The notes under the pieces are model-generated. The model did no database searches. It had not been told where the DNA came from and saw only the letters and a list, made by a program, of their open reading frames with translations. The position numbers and the translations under genes were made by a program. A DNA stretch of 64,000 nt. Source: Fusobacterium ulcerans ATCC 49185. Its GTDB lineage: Bacteria > Fusobacteriota > Fusobacteriia > Fusobacteriales > Fusobacteriaceae. This document shows positions 57,683 to 64,000 of this stretch, in pieces. Every line of letters begins with the position of its first letter. Within the stretch, counting starts at the first letter, position 1. The stretch lies in NCBI RefSeq assembly GCF_900683735.1, contig NZ_LR215979.1, positions 2,294,001 through 2,358,000 on the forward strand, given 5' to 3'.

Positions 57683-58870
57683 CTAAATTTCTTCTATTAA
57701 TTTTTCATATTCTTTCATCACATTTTTACTGTCAAATTCTTTTACTCTCTCTTTTATTAAATTTTCATATTCTTTTTTTAATTCTTGATTTTTTAAAATT
57801 TTCTCTATACTATCAGCAAGTTCTTCTTCATTTCCAACCTCAAATAAAATTCCACATTTTCCTTCTTTTAAAATATCTCTTGGACCTACTGGGCATCTTG
57901 AAGAAATTACTACTTTTCCTGAATACCCTGCTTCAACTAATACTAATCCAAATCCCTCAAATTTTGAACTATGTATAAAAAAATTAGAATTTTTCAGCCA
58001 TACATATGGGTTTTTCATTCTTCCTAATAAAAATACTAAATTTTCTAACTGATATTCTTTTATCCATTCTTCTATTATTTTTTTAGAAGGTCCATCCCCT
58101 ATAATATACAGCTTTTGTTCTATACCTTTATCTTTTAGTATTTTAAAACTCTTTAGAAGAGTATCATAATCTTTTTGAATAACATCTAACCTTGATATGG
58201 CAATACAATAATCTTCTTCTAACATTTTTATCTGTTCTTTTGTCAGTTCACTTTTATCTTCCATCAGCTTCTCTATTCTTTCAAAATTAAACGGATTATA
58301 TATTCTGTTGACTTTTCCTTTCAAAGTTGGATATATATTTTCTATTTCTTCTTTCATTTCATCGCATATAGCTACTACTCTGTCATATTTTTCTAATCTT
58401 TTCCCAAATCTTTTTATCTTGCCTTCTTTTTTCTTTAAATTAGGTATAGAATTATGAATCCACACTATTTTCTTTTTGATGTCTAATTTTTCTATATACT
58501 TTGAAGCTCCTCCATCAAAATCTATTACGATATCTATTTCTCCAAGTTTTTTTAATATCTGCTGCATATTCTTATACATAATTCTATTTTCTTTTTCCAT
58601 CATCAAATTATACATCAACTTATACGCAATATTTTTCTTTCTTACTTTATATTTTTCTGTTTCTCTTATGAGTTTTTCTGGTTTTAGGAAAAAATATTGT
58701 ATATCTTTTGGTATATCTCTTTCAAATATATTTTCTTTTCCACAATCATCATCTATCACAAGATAAATATCAAATTTTTCTTTATCAATAGTTTGAAGAA
58801 CTTCTATTAAGACTCTTTCAAGTCCTCCCATTCTTAAACTTCCACTTCTGAATATGACTTTCTTTTTCAT
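57683..58870 (-). CDS. GT4 glycosyltransferase
   Basis: A 395-residue GT-B transferase: RSGSLRMGGLERVLIEVL (N-terminal glycine loop), VWIHNSIPNLKKK, AISRLDVIQKDYDTLLKSF, LYIIGDGPSKK and SSKFEGFGLVLVEAGYSGK (E-x7-E). A WaaG-like or polysaccharide GT4 role in the LPS core is likely. It ends 17 bases before the kinase gene and starts immediately after the GT9 stop. The N-terminal methionine-lysine start (MKKKVIFRSG) is shared with broken copy A. Confidence 0.88.
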   Translation of the reverse strand: MKKKVIFRSGSLRMGGLERVLIEVLQTIDKEKFDIYLVIDDDCGKENIFERDIPKDIQYFFLKPEKLIRETEKYKVRKKNIAYKLMYNLMMEKENRIMYKNMQQILKKLGEIDIVIDFDGGASKYIEKLDIKKKIVWIHNSIPNLKKKEGKIKRFGKRLEKYDRVVAICDEMKEEIENIYPTLKGKVNRIYNPFNFERIEKLMEDKSELTKEQIKMLEEDYCIAISRLDVIQKDYDTLLKSFKILKDKGIEQKLYIIGDGPSKKIIEEWIKEYQLENLVFLLGRMKNPYVWLKNSNFFIHSSKFEGFGLVLVEAGYSGKVVISSRCPVGPRDILKEGKCGILFEVGNEEELADSIEKILKNQELKKEYENLIKERVKEFDSKNVMKEYEKLIEEI

Positions 58871-59959
58871 TTATACCTTCCATTTTAATTTATCTATTAT
58901 TTCTTTAATATCTCTTTTCATTTCTTCTTTATCAAAATCTTTTATCCATCTTCTGTCTTTACACTTTATTACATAACTCAATTCTGATTTTGGTGAAAAA
59001 TATTCTATACTGTTTTCATTATCTGGAAATATTGAAATTACTGGTATATTATATGCTGAAGCTATATGTACCACTCCAGTATCTACACTTACCAATATAT
59101 TTGTGTATTTTATCATTGCTGCTGCTTCTAATATATCTTCTGTTTTTTCACAAATTTTTATTCTCTCTTCATTCCACTTTTTTATCTCTTTTTCTAATTC
59201 TTCATATTTATCTGGCAGCGCCATCACATATACAATTATTTTTTCATTTATTTCTATAAGTTTTTTACAACTTTCTTTCACTTCTTCTATTGATAAATTT
59301 TTCTTTATATTTCCACCTGTATAATTAAAAATTATATTTATATTTTCTTTAGGAAAATAATCCTTATACTTTTCTTCTGTTTCTCCTAAAAATAATTCAT
59401 ATTTTCTATTCTCTACTTTCTTCCCTAATGCTTCTATTCCTGCTAAACTAATATCTCTCATATGATTACTTTTTTTTGTTTCTATATATCTATCAAAAAT
59501 AGTTAATTCATCTTTTTTTATTCCATGTTTTTCTTCTCTAAATACTCCCACACTATATCTTGGTTTCATTATTTTCAAAGCAAATATGCTATAAAATCTT
59601 AATCCACTAGTAAAATCAAAATATAGATCATACTTTTTCCTTTTTAACAGTGCATCATACCAAGAAGATAAAATTCTTAATATTTTCACTCTATGTACAA
59701 ATCTGCTTCCCCTTTTTGTTTCTATAACATTTAAGTAGGGACAATTTTTAAACAATGGTGTTACTATCTTATCTAGATAAACATCTATTTCTGCCTCTGG
59801 AAAAAAATCATGCAATTCTCTGATCAATGGTGTTTCACATACCATATCTCCTATTCTTCCACCAGGAATTAATATTCTTCTTATACTTTTTAACTCTATA
59901 TCTTTTTCTTTTTTCTTCATTCCTGCTAATCTTATAAAAAAACCTCTGCTTTTACTCAT
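58871..59959 (-). CDS. GT9 (heptosyltransferase-like) glycosyltransferase
   Basis: A 362-residue GT9 protein: ILIPGGRIGDMVCETPLIREL, IIFNYTGGNIKKNLSIEEV, and NILVSVDTGVVHIASAYNIP, the typical DTGxxHxA donor motif. AGGAGA precedes ATG 59959, which overlaps the end of the upstream GT9 by four bases. Intact counterpart of 44305-45398. Likely adds heptose or a related sugar to the core. Confidence 0.86.
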   Translation of the reverse strand: MSKSRGFFIRLAGMKKKEKDIELKSIRRILIPGGRIGDMVCETPLIRELHDFFPEAEIDVYLDKIVTPLFKNCPYLNVIETKRGSRFVHRVKILRILSSWYDALLKRKKYDLYFDFTSGLRFYSIFALKIMKPRYSVGVFREEKHGIKKDELTIFDRYIETKKSNHMRDISLAGIEALGKKVENRKYELFLGETEEKYKDYFPKENINIIFNYTGGNIKKNLSIEEVKESCKKLIEINEKIIVYVMALPDKYEELEKEIKKWNEERIKICEKTEDILEAAAMIKYTNILVSVDTGVVHIASAYNIPVISIFPDNENSIEYFSPKSELSYVIKCKDRRWIKDFDKEEMKRDIKEIIDKLKWKV

Positions 59960-61092
59960 ATTTTCTCCTGCTTCCTAAGATATTTTCTTACCTCATTTTC
60001 AAGTTCTTGCATATCAAATTTATTTATATCTGCTTCTTCTCCATTTTTTACTTCCAAATCTTTAGAAAATATTTGTACAGATCCTTCATAATTAGGTGCC
60101 CATAAATATCTATTTATTTCATTTTCTTTTTTATTATCCAATCTATAAATTGCTATCAATTTTCTTTTAAAAGCTGCTGCTATATGTACTATTGATGTAT
60201 CTGGTGTTATTACTAAATCAGCTTTGCTTATTAAATATGATGTCTCCATTATATTTTCTAATTCTGGAAAAACTGCTTCTTTTCCTAATTCTTTTATTAC
60301 ATTTTCAAGTTCTTTCTTTCTTATTTTTTCTCCTATAAAAATCAAAATATTATTTTCATCTTCAAGAACTATTTTTCCTATTTTTAATATGTTTTCTAAA
60401 TTTAGGTCTCTATGTTTACTTGCTGCAAATGGATTAAATACAATTATTTTTTTATGATTTATACTTTTTAATAAATCATTAACTTTACCCTTTTGCTCCT
60501 CAGTAAAAAATAACTCATAATTAATATTGATATCTGTTATTCCTATTTTTTCTAATATACCTCTATATATTTCAGTTATATGAACATATCCTTCTGGTTT
60601 TGAATATGATATATCAAATAGACTCCACTCTTCTTTATTTAATCCCATATTAAATCTTGCTCTACACAAATTTATTAACATCATTTGATTTACTCTCAAT
60701 ACTTCTGAAAAATCTATTACTAAATCATATTTTTCTTCTGTTATTTTAGAAGCTAATTTTTTTATACTTTTTCTATCTTTTTGATATTCATATATTTTAT
60801 CTACATTTGGATTATTTTCTATTATTGCTCTTGCTCCACCTTTCGTTACTACTCCTATTTTTATATGTGGATACTTTTTCTTTATTTCTCTAAACATCAA
60901 GGTATTTATTACCATATCTCCTATTTTTCCATCATATCTCATAAATAATATTTTTTTTATATTATTATTTTCAATAAAATTTCCTGATTTTATCTCTTCT
61001 TTATCCTTTTTTTTATCATATAAATATCTTCCTATCTTCAATCTTTTCTCTCTCATGCAATCTTGAAATACTCTATTTATTTTCTTCAACAT
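59956..61092 (-). CDS. GT9 (heptosyltransferase-like) glycosyltransferase
   Basis: A 378-residue GT9 protein: MRYDGKIGDMVINTLMFREI, VFNPFAASKHRDLNLENI and ITPDTSIVHIAAAFKRK. Start choice: ATG 61092 with GGGAGAG before it; the in-frame TTG 61107 lies upstream of that site. Close paralogue of 46267-47382. A TATAAT on the - strand (61156-61151) may belong to its promoter, as a terminator lies just upstream (61242-61279). Confidence 0.86.
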   Translation of the reverse strand: MLKKINRVFQDCMREKRLKIGRYLYDKKKDKEEIKSGNFIENNNIKKILFMRYDGKIGDMVINTLMFREIKKKYPHIKIGVVTKGGARAIIENNPNVDKIYEYQKDRKSIKKLASKITEEKYDLVIDFSEVLRVNQMMLINLCRARFNMGLNKEEWSLFDISYSKPEGYVHITEIYRGILEKIGITDININYELFFTEEQKGKVNDLLKSINHKKIIVFNPFAASKHRDLNLENILKIGKIVLEDENNILIFIGEKIRKKELENVIKELGKEAVFPELENIMETSYLISKADLVITPDTSIVHIAAAFKRKLIAIYRLDNKKENEINRYLWAPNYEGSVQIFSKDLEVKNGEEADINKFDMQELENEVRKYLRKQEKI

Positions 61093-61174
61093 AAATTTCT
61101 CTCCCAATTTTCATTTAACCCAAAAATATTTTTCAACATTCTTACACACAATTATATCATATATTGATCACTTT

Positions 61175-61310
61175 AATAATATATTTTTATCTAAAAACCA
61201 GAAAAATTTTCATTTTTTATTATATTTAGCTTTGACATAAAAAAATAACTATCCCTCAATTTTGAAGTATAGTTATTTTTGTAGTTCCTATTTATTTTTA
61301 ATTTTTTCTT
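61175..61310 (-). repeat. 3' module repeat, copy 1
   Basis: Resembles 62046-62180 over about 130 bases: TCTAAAAACC.GAAAA, then AAAAATAACTAT.CCTCAA.TTTGAAGTATAGTTATTT and TGTAGTTCCTATTTATTTTT in order. It spans the terminator and the last codons of a kinase gene here, and of licD in the other copy. Confidence 0.85.
61242..61279 (-). terminator. Terminator after kinase gene 61288-61845
   Basis: A perfect stem of at least 11 bp: AAAATAACTAT with ATAGTTATTTT, 16-base loop, with T-runs on the - strand side. Confidence 0.85.
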
Positions 61311-61845
61311 TTATTTGCTGATATATTTTCTCACCATTAAAATATTCATTCATTCTATTTAAAATTTCTTCTCTTCCTTTTAATTCTCTTTTTAATCTCT
61401 TCATCATTGGTTTTCTTCTAAATCTAGTAAGAAAATCTTTTCTATAGTCTTCTAAATCTATTGCATATATTTCTCCATTAGAAACTATAAAATTACCAAA
61501 GTTAAAGTCTCCAAAATATACTCCTAATTCTATAATTTTAGTTACCGTTTCTATATATTTCTCTATTAATGTCTTTACATATCTCTTATCATTATTATTT
61601 ATAATCTCATCCATTAAACTTTTACCTTCTATTTCTTTGGTTACTACTATATATTTTGAATATTTTAATACTTCAAAAGTTTTTATTCCATTTTTATTAA
61701 ATATATCAGTAATATATTTAATATTTTCTCCTGGATATCTCCTTAATTTAAAAAAATACTTTAATTGTTTTTTTAATCTAGGTTTTATTATTTTAGTATA
61801 TGTCTTCTTTTTTGCACTATAAATAACTACATCCTTTTCTCTCAT
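61288..61845 (-). CDS. Small LPS kinase-like protein 1
   Basis: A 185-residue protein related to LPS core kinases (RfaY/Kdo-kinase-like). VVTKEIEGKSLMDEI is the hinge region; VYFGDFNFGNFIV holds the catalytic Asp and Asn but has Phe/Tyr where many family members have His; IYAIDLEDY provides the second metal-binding Asp. The C-terminal tail is Lys/Arg-rich. It is close to 62950-63528 and flanked by its own terminator. The substrate is unknown; a core sugar is expected from context. Confidence 0.72.
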   Translation of the reverse strand: MREKDVVIYSAKKKTYTKIIKPRLKKQLKYFFKLRRYPGENIKYITDIFNKNGIKTFEVLKYSKYIVVTKEIEGKSLMDEIINNNDKRYVKTLIEKYIETVTKIIELGVYFGDFNFGNFIVSNGEIYAIDLEDYRKDFLTRFRRKPMMKRLKRELKGREEILNRMNEYFNGEKIYQQIKEKIKNK

Positions 61846-62154
61846 TTTTTCTTTCCCTCATTATTTTTTATAGATTTTATTTAAAATTTAATATTTCTTT
61901 CTATATTTAAATTAAGATTATATTACAAATATTGAAATTAAATATTTATTAATTAAAATTACTATATTTATATTTAATTACTTTCTTAAACCCAAATATA
62001 TAACCAGATAATTTTATAATTTAAATCTAAAAAAGTCAATTACCTTTTTTAGTCTAAAAACCTGAAAATTTTTATTTTTTTACAGGTTTACTTTAGAAAT
62101 AAAAAAAATAACTATTCCTCAACTTTGAAGTATAGTTATTTCTGTAGTTCCTAT
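61846..62154. other. Gap between kinase 1 and licD 3
   Basis: 309 bases with no gene. It contains a hairpin (AAACCTG 62058-62064 with CAGGTTT 62083-62089), the licD 3 terminator and the second copy of the 3' module repeat. The remaining AT-rich DNA near 61860-62030 may hold the promoter of kinase 1, but no clear pair of boxes stands out. Confidence 0.55.
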
Positions 62155-62180
62155 TTATTTTTCAATTTTTATTATATCTT
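62046..62180 (-). repeat. 3' module repeat, copy 2
   Basis: Partner of 61175-61310 in the same orientation, covering the end of licD 3 and its terminator. The extra CAGGTTT arm makes an additional hairpin not complete in copy 1. Confidence 0.85.
62105..62140 (-). terminator. Terminator after licD 3
   Basis: AAATAACTAT and ATAGTTATTT form a perfect 10-bp stem with a 16-base loop, flanked by A/T runs; nearly the same as 61242-61279. Confidence 0.85.
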
Positions 62181-62892
62181 TAATATGTTTATGATGTAAA
62201 GGTTTAGGATTTTCAGGTGGAGTCATATAGTCACCATATAATAATGTAAGAAAATTATCATAATCTTTTGGTGCTTTATATTTTCTGTCTTCAAATTCAA
62301 TTTCTGTTAAAGGAAAGAACTTTTCTACAGGATTCAATTTAATTTTAAATCCAGTTTCCACTCCTCTTCCTATATATGGTCCTTTAGTTTTTGAAATAAA
62401 TCTTTTTTTAAAAAAGCCATTTGATAATATTTTTAAATGTATCTCTCTTTTAAAATGAGTTTTCCATTTTCTCCATAGAGAGCTTCTATCTTTACTTAAT
62501 TCTAAATATCCATTCAGAAAATTTACTTTTTCTACATCATCATAATAATCTAAAGGAAAGATATCAATATCAATTTCTGATTTACTTCCATCTTCATTTA
62601 ATATATAGTGATTATTATCTTTCAATTTATAGAAAGCTCCTCTTTTATATGTTTCTAAAGAAAATCTTCCATTATTTGTATATTTATCATATATCTTTAA
62701 AAATTTTTTATAATCCTCTCTAGGCATTCCCAAGTCAACATCATCATCCCATGGAATAAATCCTTTATGTCTTGCCGCACCTAATAAAGTTCCAAAGTCT
62801 AATATATATTCAAGATTATTTTCTTCACATATTTTCACAAAAAAATCTAAACAATCTTTTTCTACTAACTGTAATTTTCTTAATTTATCCAT
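62155..62892 (-). CDS. LicD-family transferase 3
   Basis: A 245-residue LicD protein: LEYILDFGTLLGAARHKG, FIPWDDDVDLGMPRED, IDIDIFPLDYYDD and YIGRGVETGFKI. Start choice: ATG 62892 has GGAGGA six bases upstream; the in-frame extension to 62922 has none. More distant from the other two LicD proteins than they are from each other. It lies between two small kinase-like genes, a pairing that suggests both act on the same phosphorylated core structure. Confidence 0.86.
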   Translation of the reverse strand: MDKLRKLQLVEKDCLDFFVKICEENNLEYILDFGTLLGAARHKGFIPWDDDVDLGMPREDYKKFLKIYDKYTNNGRFSLETYKRGAFYKLKDNNHYILNEDGSKSEIDIDIFPLDYYDDVEKVNFLNGYLELSKDRSSLWRKWKTHFKREIHLKILSNGFFKKRFISKTKGPYIGRGVETGFKIKLNPVEKFFPLTEIEFEDRKYKAPKDYDNFLTLLYGDYMTPPENPKPLHHKHIKDIIKIEK

Positions 62893-62949
62893 AATTTCCT
62901 CCAAGTTTATTATAACTATCAAGAAAATTATATCATATTTAAAATATAT

Positions 62950-63528
62950 TTACTTATTTTTTTCTACTCTTTCTCTTATCTTTTCATAAGTTTCTTTTCC
63001 GTTTAAATATTCATTCATTTTCTCAAGAATTTCTCCACTTTCTAAAAGTTGTCTTTTCAATCTCTTCATAGTAGATTTTTTTCTAAACTTAGTAAGAAAA
63101 TCTTTTCTGTAATCTTCTAAGTCTATTGCATATATCTCTCCATTGGAAACTATGAAATTATTAAAATTAAAATCCCCATAATACACATCCAAATTTATAA
63201 TCTTAGAAACTATGTCAATAAATTTATTTATTAAGATTTGAACTTTTTCTTTATTTTTAATTGTCAATATTTCATCCATTAAACTTCTGCCTTCTATTTC
63301 GCTAGTTATTACTGAATATTTTGAATATTCAAGCACATTAAAGGTTCTAATCCCATTTTTTTGAAATAGTTCAGCAATATATTTTATATTTTCTCCAGGA
63401 TATTTTCTTAAACCTAAAATACATTTTATTTTCTTTTTCCATTTTAATTTTATTGTCTTAGTATATGTTTTTGCTTCAGTATCATATACAACCTTTCTTA
63501 AAACTCCATCAATTATAATTTTCTGCAT
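62950..63528 (-). CDS. Small LPS kinase-like protein 2
   Basis: A 192-residue paralogue of 61288-61845. VITSEIEGRSLMDEI, VYYGDFNFNNFIV (catalytic Asp, Asn; Tyr in place of His) and IYAIDLEDYRKDFLTKFRKK are aligned with it. GGGGGAAAG precedes ATG 63528. It is the first gene of the - strand core cluster, divergent from the + strand diacylglycerol-kinase-like gene 126 bases away. Confidence 0.72.
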   Translation of the reverse strand: MQKIIIDGVLRKVVYDTEAKTYTKTIKLKWKKKIKCILGLRKYPGENIKYIAELFQKNGIRTFNVLEYSKYSVITSEIEGRSLMDEILTIKNKEKVQILINKFIDIVSKIINLDVYYGDFNFNNFIVSNGEIYAIDLEDYRKDFLTKFRKKSTMKRLKRQLLESGEILEKMNEYLNGKETYEKIRERVEKNK

Positions 63529-63654
63529 CTTTCCCCCATGTATTTTTTATTAAAATCTTTATATTTTCAAACTTTTATAGCTAGAATTTTTCTGCTATAT
63601 CTGTTAAACTAAAATTATATAATAAACATTAAAAGTTAAAAAAGGAGTTCTACT

Positions 63655-64000
63655 ATGAAAAAAGTTAAATTTATTTACAACCCCTTTTCAGGTGAAAATG
63701 AAATTTTAAAACATCTTGATACTATTATTCACCTTTACCAACAACAATCTCTAGAAATAGTCCCATTTAGAATAAGTATGAACACTCCATTGGAAAATGC
63801 CTTCACAACCTTAGATGAAAGTTATGATCATATTTTAGCTGCTGGTGGAGATGGTACTATCAATCAAGTTGTAAATATTATAAAGAACAAAAATATTGAT
63901 CTGCCACTTGCTATCCTTCCTGTTGGAACAGCAAATGACTTTGCTAAACATATCGGAATGTCTTCTAATATTGAAGATTCATGTAAAAAAATATTAAAAG
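63655..64000 (+). CDS. Diacylglycerol kinase-family protein (3' end outside window)
   Basis: The first 115 codons are visible: VKFIYNPFSGENEI, the phosphate-binding AAGGDGTINQVVN and LPLAILPVGTANDFAKH, all hallmarks of the DagK/YegS lipid kinase catalytic domain. AAAGGAG precedes ATG 63655, and TATAAT at 63618-63623 is a likely -10 box. It would phosphorylate diacylglycerol or a related lipid. The frame is open to the window edge. Confidence 0.93.
   Translation, partial: MKKVKFIYNPFSGENEILKHLDTIIHLYQQQSLEIVPFRISMNTPLENAFTTLDESYDHILAAGGDGTINQVVNIIKNKNIDLPLAILPVGTANDFAKHIGMSSNIEDSCKKILK

Larger units (their letters stand above)
56921..59959 (-). repeat. 3-kb duplicated segment, copy B (intact)
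   Basis: Direct-repeat partner of 42370-45398. All three genes here are open, and their spacing (17, 0 and -4 bases to neighbours) is that of a working operon. Confidence 0.92.

Noticed and set aside
62893-62922. Ten-codon N-terminal extension of licD 3
   Set aside because: It would overlap the GGAGGA site directly ahead of ATG 62892, and the other LicD proteins begin at the equivalent of 62892.

Overview
The window is very AT-rich, with a strong preference for A/T-ending codons and long poly-A/T runs. It encodes a Gram-negative lipopolysaccharide locus next to a glycogen operon of the Firmicutes/Fusobacteria type (glgC plus glgD). Low GC, LPS genes and protein character together point to a Fusobacterium, perhaps of the varium/ulcerans/mortiferum group. 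The species is inference; no rRNA or tRNA is present to settle it.

Layout. (1) 1-9.5 kb, + strand: the end of smc, an HD-domain phosphohydrolase flanked by two copies of an 81-bp repeat, a CcdA-thioredoxin fusion, a nitroreductase-family protein and an exported FMN/FAD reductase. (2) 9.5-20.1 kb, + strand: a TrmB-type regulator with a near-ideal promoter and a perfect 10-bp palindrome, followed closely by malQ-glgP-glgB-glgC-glgD-glgA, a complete glycogen synthesis and breakdown operon. (3) 38.6-20.1 kb, - strand: a complete Wzx/Wzy-type O-antigen operon. It starts with a WbpM-like dehydratase, a 4-reductase and a PglC-type initiating transferase (probably UDP-QuiNAc). It continues with fnlABC (UDP-L-FucNAc), four glycosyltransferases, Wzy and Wzx, and ends with rfbA/rfbB plus an aminotransferase and a formyltransferase (probably dTDP-Qui4NFo). 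(4) 49.2-39.0 kb, - strand: an accessory, partly decayed block with LicD genes, GT9 transferases, a broken O-antigen-ligase-like gene, a frameshifted GT2, and a 3-kb segment nearly identical to a later one but full of short indels. (5) 63.5-49.6 kb, - strand: an intact LPS core/outer-core cluster with three GT9, two GT4, one GT2, LPS-kinase-like proteins, LicD, an O-antigen ligase/polymerase, an RfbC-RfbD fusion and a second rfbB. (6) From 63.65 kb, + strand: the start of a diacylglycerol-kinase-family gene.

How it works together. Region 3 should make and export a lipid-linked repeat unit. Region 5 should build the core acceptor, add phosphate or phosphocholine-like groups and ligate the polymer. 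RfbA sits only in region 3 and RfbC/RfbD only in region 5, so the two regions share the dTDP-sugar supply.

The most notable structure is repetition. There are two rfbB genes 29 kb apart plus a third rfbB remnant, a 3-kb near-identical duplication 14.5 kb apart, and repeated terminator and leader modules. All the large pairs are direct repeats and they interleave, so recombination or gene conversion could remodel the surface polysaccharide. The broken state of one 3-kb copy may be real decay or a consensus-sequence artefact; the sequence alone does not decide.
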